Below, piece after piece: positions 61,231 through 64,000 of a DNA stretch of 64,000 nucleotides. Numbering within the stretch: the stretch's first letter is position 1; the number at the start of each line of letters is the position of its first letter. Source of the stretch: CAYSRC01 sp964446385 (lineage in GTDB: Bacteria; Bacillota; Clostridia; Oscillospirales; Ruminococcaceae); assembly GCA_964446385.1 (NCBI GenBank), contig CAYUOH010000004.1:62001-126000 (forward strand), in the 5' to 3' direction. A program made the translations under genes and the position numbers. Below the pieces are notes generated by a model. The model did no database searches, was not told the origin of the DNA, and was given only the letters and a program-made list of their open reading frames with translations.

Positions 61231-61449
61231 TCAGTCTTTATAAATTTCGGGCTTGATTTCCGCGTCGACGACTTTATACTTGTGTCCGGCAAATTCGTCT
61301 ACCGCAAGGCTGACGGGTTTTTCGTCAAGTATGATATGCTTTTTTAGCGCTTCGTCCGATATTTCCCGGGAACGCTTTGCGATAGCCACAACCAGACTGT
61401 AAGCGCTTTCGTTTTCATTGAGAAGCTGATAAACACCTTTTTTTAACAT
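61231..61449 (-). CDS. rpoZ: RNA polymerase omega subunit
   Basis: 72-residue small RNAP subunit. The SAYSLVVAIAKRSREI block near 15-30 is the family hallmark (usual form SRYSLVVATAKRARQ). An in-frame start at 61479 lies within gmk; the ATG at 61447-61449, two bases after the gmk stop, is the natural choice. The C-terminal part after residue 45 is divergent. gmk-rpoZ is a conserved pair. Confidence 0.92.
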   Translation of the reverse strand: MLKKGVYQLLNENESAYSLVVAIAKRSREISDEALKKHIILDEKPVSLAVDEFAGHKYKVVDAEIKPEIYKD

Positions 61450-61451
61450 AA

Positions 61452-62030
61452 TTATTTCTCTTCCTTTGTATTTTGCCAATTATCAATTATATTTGAAAGC
61501 TGATGCACACAGGCTTCGAGATTATCATTAACCAACGAATAATCGTAAAGCTTAGCTTGCTCCAACTCTTTTTGCGCAATTGCGATTCTTTTATCAATCT
61601 GCTCTTCGGTCTCAGTTCCCCTTTTCCTTAAACGGTTCTCAAGCACATCAAGTGAAGGCGGCATAATAAATACGCTTAATGAATCCGGAAACATTTTTTT
61701 GATGTTTGCACCGCCGTTGGTGTCTATAACAAGAATAACGGTTTTACCCTTATTCGTCTTCTGCTCAATATCGTCCATAGGGGTGCCGTAATAGTTACCG
61801 GCATAGTTAGTGTACTCCAGAATTCCTCCGTTTCTGAGAAGTTTTTCAAATTCTTCGTGTGAAATAAAGTAATACTCCACTCCATTCTGTTCGCTTCCAC
61901 GCGGATCTCTTGTTGTAACGGAAATACTGATATAAATATCCCCTCGAAGATCACTTAGAAGCATCGACACTGTATCCTTTCCACATCCTGAAGGGCCGGA
62001 AATCACTACTAGTTTTCTCTCATTTATCAT
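61452..62030 (-). CDS. gmk: Guanylate kinase
   Basis: Converts GMP to GDP. P-loop GPSGCGKDT near 12-20 (D in place of the more common G/S after GK), GMP-binding SVTTRDPRGSEQNG near 38-51 and the EYTNYAGNYYGT block near 73-84. 192 residues. It starts inside the remA gene (11-base overlap). The remA-gmk-rpoZ order is standard for Firmicutes. Confidence 0.96.
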   Translation of the reverse strand: MINERKLVVISGPSGCGKDTVSMLLSDLRGDIYISISVTTRDPRGSEQNGVEYYFISHEEFEKLLRNGGILEYTNYAGNYYGTPMDDIEQKTNKGKTVILVIDTNGGANIKKMFPDSLSVFIMPPSLDVLENRLRKRGTETEEQIDKRIAIAQKELEQAKLYDYSLVNDNLEACVHQLSNIIDNWQNTKEEK

Positions 62031-62289
62031 AGCCGGTCTCCTCTACAATATCGGGTTCCTCGGAGATCCTGTTCGAGATAGTTTCAGGCATAATGGATGA
62101 CAGGATAACGTGATTTGAATCCGCAATTATTACAGCACGAGTACGACGGCCATACGTTGCGTCAATAAGGCGTCCGTCCTCCCTCGCGTCCTGTATTATT
62201 CGTTTAACTGGTGCAGAATCAGGGCTGATGATGGAAAGAACCCTGTCAACCGAAATCATATTACCAAAACCGATATTCACAAGCTTCAT
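62020..62289 (-). CDS. remA: DUF370 regulator RemA
   Basis: 89-residue DNA-binding protein of the RemA/YlzA family. In Bacillus it activates matrix and osmoprotection genes. The typical VNIGFGNMISVDRVLSII start (first 21 residues) and the GRLIDATYGRRTRAVII block near 39-55 are clear. It lies between yicC and gmk with a 14-base gap and an 11-base overlap. Confidence 0.93.
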   Translation of the reverse strand: MKLVNIGFGNMISVDRVLSIISPDSAPVKRIIQDAREDGRLIDATYGRRTRAVIIADSNHVILSSIMPETISNRISEEPDIVEETGYDK

Positions 62290-62303
62290 TTAAAACCCCC
62301 GGA

Positions 62304-63182
62304 TTACTCCATATTCTGAATCTGTTCGCGGATTTTTTCTATTTCAGCCTTGATATCGACAACATGGCCGGTTATATCAAGATCATTAGCTTTGCTGCCG
62401 ATTGTATTTATTTCGCGGTTGAGCTCTTGAGTTAGAAAGTCGAGTTTGCGTCCTACCGGCTCGTTTCCGGAAAGTATGTCACGGTACTGACTGATATGAC
62501 TGCGGAGTCTTACGGATTCCTCGTCGATTGCGGTCCTGTCGGCGTAAACAGCAGCTTCCAACAGTATGCGTGTCTCGTCGATATTCGTATCCTCAAGCAC
62601 GGACTGCATTTTTGCATAAAGCTTTTCACGGTAGATCTCAAGACGAGGTGCGGAAAGTTCCTCGATTGAACCTACAGTATTTTCAATAGCAGTCAGACGG
62701 GACATAATGTCCTCGCAGAGACGTTCACCCTCCTTTTCTCTCATAGCAACAAATGAATCGACAGCCTCTGACAGAACGGTGGATACGTCTGCCCAGATCG
62801 CTTCTTCATTCATATCCTCGCGGATAGCGGTTATTACATCGGGCATGTGGGCAATGGTAAATGCAGAAGCATCGTTAGGGAGAGAAAGCTCAGCGGCAAC
62901 AGCCTTTACGGCCTCGTAATAAGATCGGGCAAGAGGAAGGTTTGCGGTAACGAGTGTGTCAGTTGTTTCACGGTCGTATACACTAAGGCTTACCTCGACC
63001 TTACCACGGGAAATATGGCTATTGACGTATGCCTTAATCTTGTCCTCAAGGAAGCTTAAGGAGCGTGGCATGCGGCATGAAAATTCAAAATATCTGTGGT
63101 TGACTGATTTGATTTCAATTGATATTTCACGCCCGTTAAAGATGTTGTTTCCCCTACCGAATCCGGTCATACTTCTAACCAT
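62304..63182 (-). CDS. yicC: YicC family endoribonuclease
   Basis: 292 residues. N-terminal YicC domain starting RSMTGFGRG (3-11), conserved EIKSVNHRYFE near 24-34, and C-terminal DUF1732 with FLTQELNREINTIGSK near 250-265. Recent work in E. coli gives YicC-type proteins RNase activity. Two ATG codons are six bases apart; the second (63180-63182) is seven bases from GGAGG and is preferred, while the first is only one base away. First gene of its run. Confidence 0.93.
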   Translation of the reverse strand: MVRSMTGFGRGNNIFNGREISIEIKSVNHRYFEFSCRMPRSLSFLEDKIKAYVNSHISRGKVEVSLSVYDRETTDTLVTANLPLARSYYEAVKAVAAELSLPNDASAFTIAHMPDVITAIREDMNEEAIWADVSTVLSEAVDSFVAMREKEGERLCEDIMSRLTAIENTVGSIEELSAPRLEIYREKLYAKMQSVLEDTNIDETRILLEAAVYADRTAIDEESVRLRSHISQYRDILSGNEPVGRKLDFLTQELNREINTIGSKANDLDITGHVVDIKAEIEKIREQIQNME

Positions 63183-63210
63183 ACACATACCTCCACTAAT
63201 TAACCTCTTT

Positions 63211-63239
63211 ATTTTAAAGACACTTCATAATAAAGTCAA
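63211..63239 (-). promoter_or_regulatory. Sigma-A-type promoter for the yicC operon
   Basis: Minus-strand TTGACT, 17-base spacer, TAAAAT, 28 bases before the yicC start and directly behind the upstream terminator. Confidence 0.78.
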
Positions 63240-63245
63240 CAATAA

Positions 63246-63291
63246 AAGCCACCCGTAAAACGCGGGTGGCTTTTTGTTCCCTGAAGGGAAC
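63246..63291 (-). terminator. Double hairpin terminator after the oxaloacetate decarboxylase gene
   Basis: First GTTCCC-TTCA-GGGAAC (63276-63291), directly after the stop, then AAAGCCACCCG/CGGGTGGCTTT (63248-63272) followed by TTTTATT on the minus strand. The second is the terminator proper. Confidence 0.88.
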
Positions 63292-63294
63292 ATA

Positions 63295-64000
63295 TTACAT
63301 CGTGGTTACCTTGTTCACGCGGTCGATGTGATCACCGTCGATACCGAGATTCTTCTCGCGGCGTTTCTCAAAGAACTTGGCAGCAACCTGCGGGAACTGG
63401 GCATAGCTGAGTACATCTTCAGGCTGCTCGACCCATTCCTTGCATTCATCCTTGAGAACGTCAAGTTCCGGCGCAAGAGTGTCAGCATAGCGGCAAGTAA
63501 TAGGCTTGTCGTCCCCGAGAACACGTTTTTGGAGCTCGGCGTTGACAGGAGCGGGTGTCTTACCGTAGTTACCCTGCATAAGATCGCGGAATTCCTTTGT
63601 AACGGTCTTGTAGCGCTCTCCCATGATAACGTTGAACACGGCCTGTGTACCGACGATCTGGGATGTGGGGGTAACAAGAGGAGGATATCCGGCGTCTTCA
63701 CGTACTTTGGGGATTTCCTCGAGAACTGCTTGAAGCTGGTCGGACTTGCCGGCATCCTTCAGTTGTTTGATCATGTTGGACAACATGCCGCCGGGAACCT
63801 GATAAAGCAGTGTGTTGGCGTCAACACCGAGAACCTGAGGATCAAGCAGACCGTTAGCAAGATACTTTGTACGAAGGGTCGCAAAGTATGCACGTACATC
63901 ATTAAGCTTGTCAAGGTCTAAACCAGTGTCGTATTCGGTACCCTGAAGAGCGGCAACAAGAGATTCAGTGGCCATGTGTGAGGTACCGCCGGACAGAGGT
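63295..64000 (-). CDS. Oxaloacetate decarboxylase / pyruvate carboxylase alpha-type subunit (C-terminal part, runs off the window)
   Basis: The 235 codons visible continue in frame to the window edge: the residues before the first internal Met read LSGGTSHMATES, which matches the conserved LSGGTSQPPTES of the carboxyltransferase barrel. The following blocks (LLYQVPGGMLSNM near 57-69 of the visible part and TPTSQIVGTQAVFN near 103-116) are classic for OadA/PycB. The protein ends soon after the PYC_OADA domain with no biotin-carboxyl carrier domain, so biotin must be carried by a separate subunit. Likely part of a Na+-pumping decarboxylase complex or a split pyruvate carboxylase; the rest lies outside. 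Confidence 0.9.
   Translation of the reverse strand, partial: PLSGGTSHMATESLVAALQGTEYDTGLDLDKLNDVRAYFATLRTKYLANGLLDPQVLGVDANTLLYQVPGGMLSNMIKQLKDAGKSDQLQAVLEEIPKVREDAGYPPLVTPTSQIVGTQAVFNVIMGERYKTVTKEFRDLMQGNYGKTPAPVNAELQKRVLGDDKPITCRYADTLAPELDVLKDECKEWVEQPEDVLSYAQFPQVAAKFFEKRREKNLGIDGDHIDRVNKVTTM

Noticed and set aside
1..64000. CRISPR array, prophage or integrative element
   Set aside because: No regularly spaced repeats, no phage structural or integrase genes and no attachment-site duplication at either tRNA 3' end were found on reading.

Overview
The window reads as a low-to-mid G+C Gram-positive chromosome, most likely a member of class Clostridia (an Oscillospirales/Ruminococcaceae-like anaerobe is my best guess; no rRNA or phylogenetic marker comparison was possible). 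Reasons: both DNA polymerase III types (PolC and DnaE) are present, together with HPr kinase HprK, WhiA, RapZ, RemA (DUF370), a PASTA-domain Ser/Thr kinase with its PP2C phosphatase, an OmpR-type two-component system, DUF1385 (YqhQ) and gene orders typical of Clostridia (hprK-murB-rapZ-whiA-dnaE-pfkA; yicC-remA-gmk-rpoZ-priA-def-fmt-rsmB-rlmN-prpC-prkC-rsgA). About 57 of 62 protein genes lie on the minus strand, so transcription runs mainly right to left.

Layout, right to left in transcription order. (1) 64000-63295: 3' end of an oxaloacetate decarboxylase/pyruvate carboxylase alpha-type gene with a terminator. (2) 63239-50092: a 13-gene run from yicC to a PlsC-like acyltransferase covering nucleotide supply, replication restart, translation initiation and rRNA modification, and the PrkC/PrpC signalling pair. 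(3) 48579-49995 (+): an ECF-type vitamin transporter S component and a pyridoxal/pyridoxamine kinase, divergent from a MocR/PdxR-like regulator that lacks its C-terminal quarter: a vitamin B6 salvage locus. (4) 46900-46200: a two-gene nitrogen unit, a small membrane protein and an ammonium transporter fused to a P-II domain, behind a long leader with two tandem terminator-like hairpins. (5) 43485-44106 and 46855-47424: gene-poor stretches with decayed coding fragments. (6) 43394: tRNA-Ser(GGA). (7) 43260-41404: asnS-nrdR. (8) 41285-31159: hprK-murB-rapZ-whiA-dnaE-pfkA-ligA. (9) 30138-31124 (+): membrane-anchored SGNH hydrolase. (10) 29989-28332: a two-gene SufC plus short SufB/D-like Fe-S assembly pair. 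(11) 27285-28256 (+): tRNA-Thr(CGT) and a NagD-type HAD phosphatase. (12) 27221-26406: Mrp/NBP35 ATPase. (13) 26297-13037: a 12-gene run from a GH25 muramidase-like protein through an amidohydrolase, lipoprotein, response regulator, histidine kinase, yqhQ, prmC, recA, recX, rimO and pgsA to cysS. (14) 12804-46: pyrH-frr-uppS-cdsA-dxr-rseP-ispG-polC-phoH-ybeY-era, joining translation recycling, isoprenoid and phospholipid precursors, replication and ribosome maturation.

Most of the window is core housekeeping with intact genes. The parts worth attention are the Amt-P-II fusion and its structured leader, the B6 locus with its shortened regulator, the minimal SufC/SufB-like pair, the PlsC-like enzyme with a zinc ribbon, the extra C-terminal domain of the PASTA kinase, a T-tailed stem-loop repeated twice with compensating stem changes, and remnants of decayed genes near the Amt region. 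I see no CRISPR array, prophage, intact insertion sequence or replication origin.
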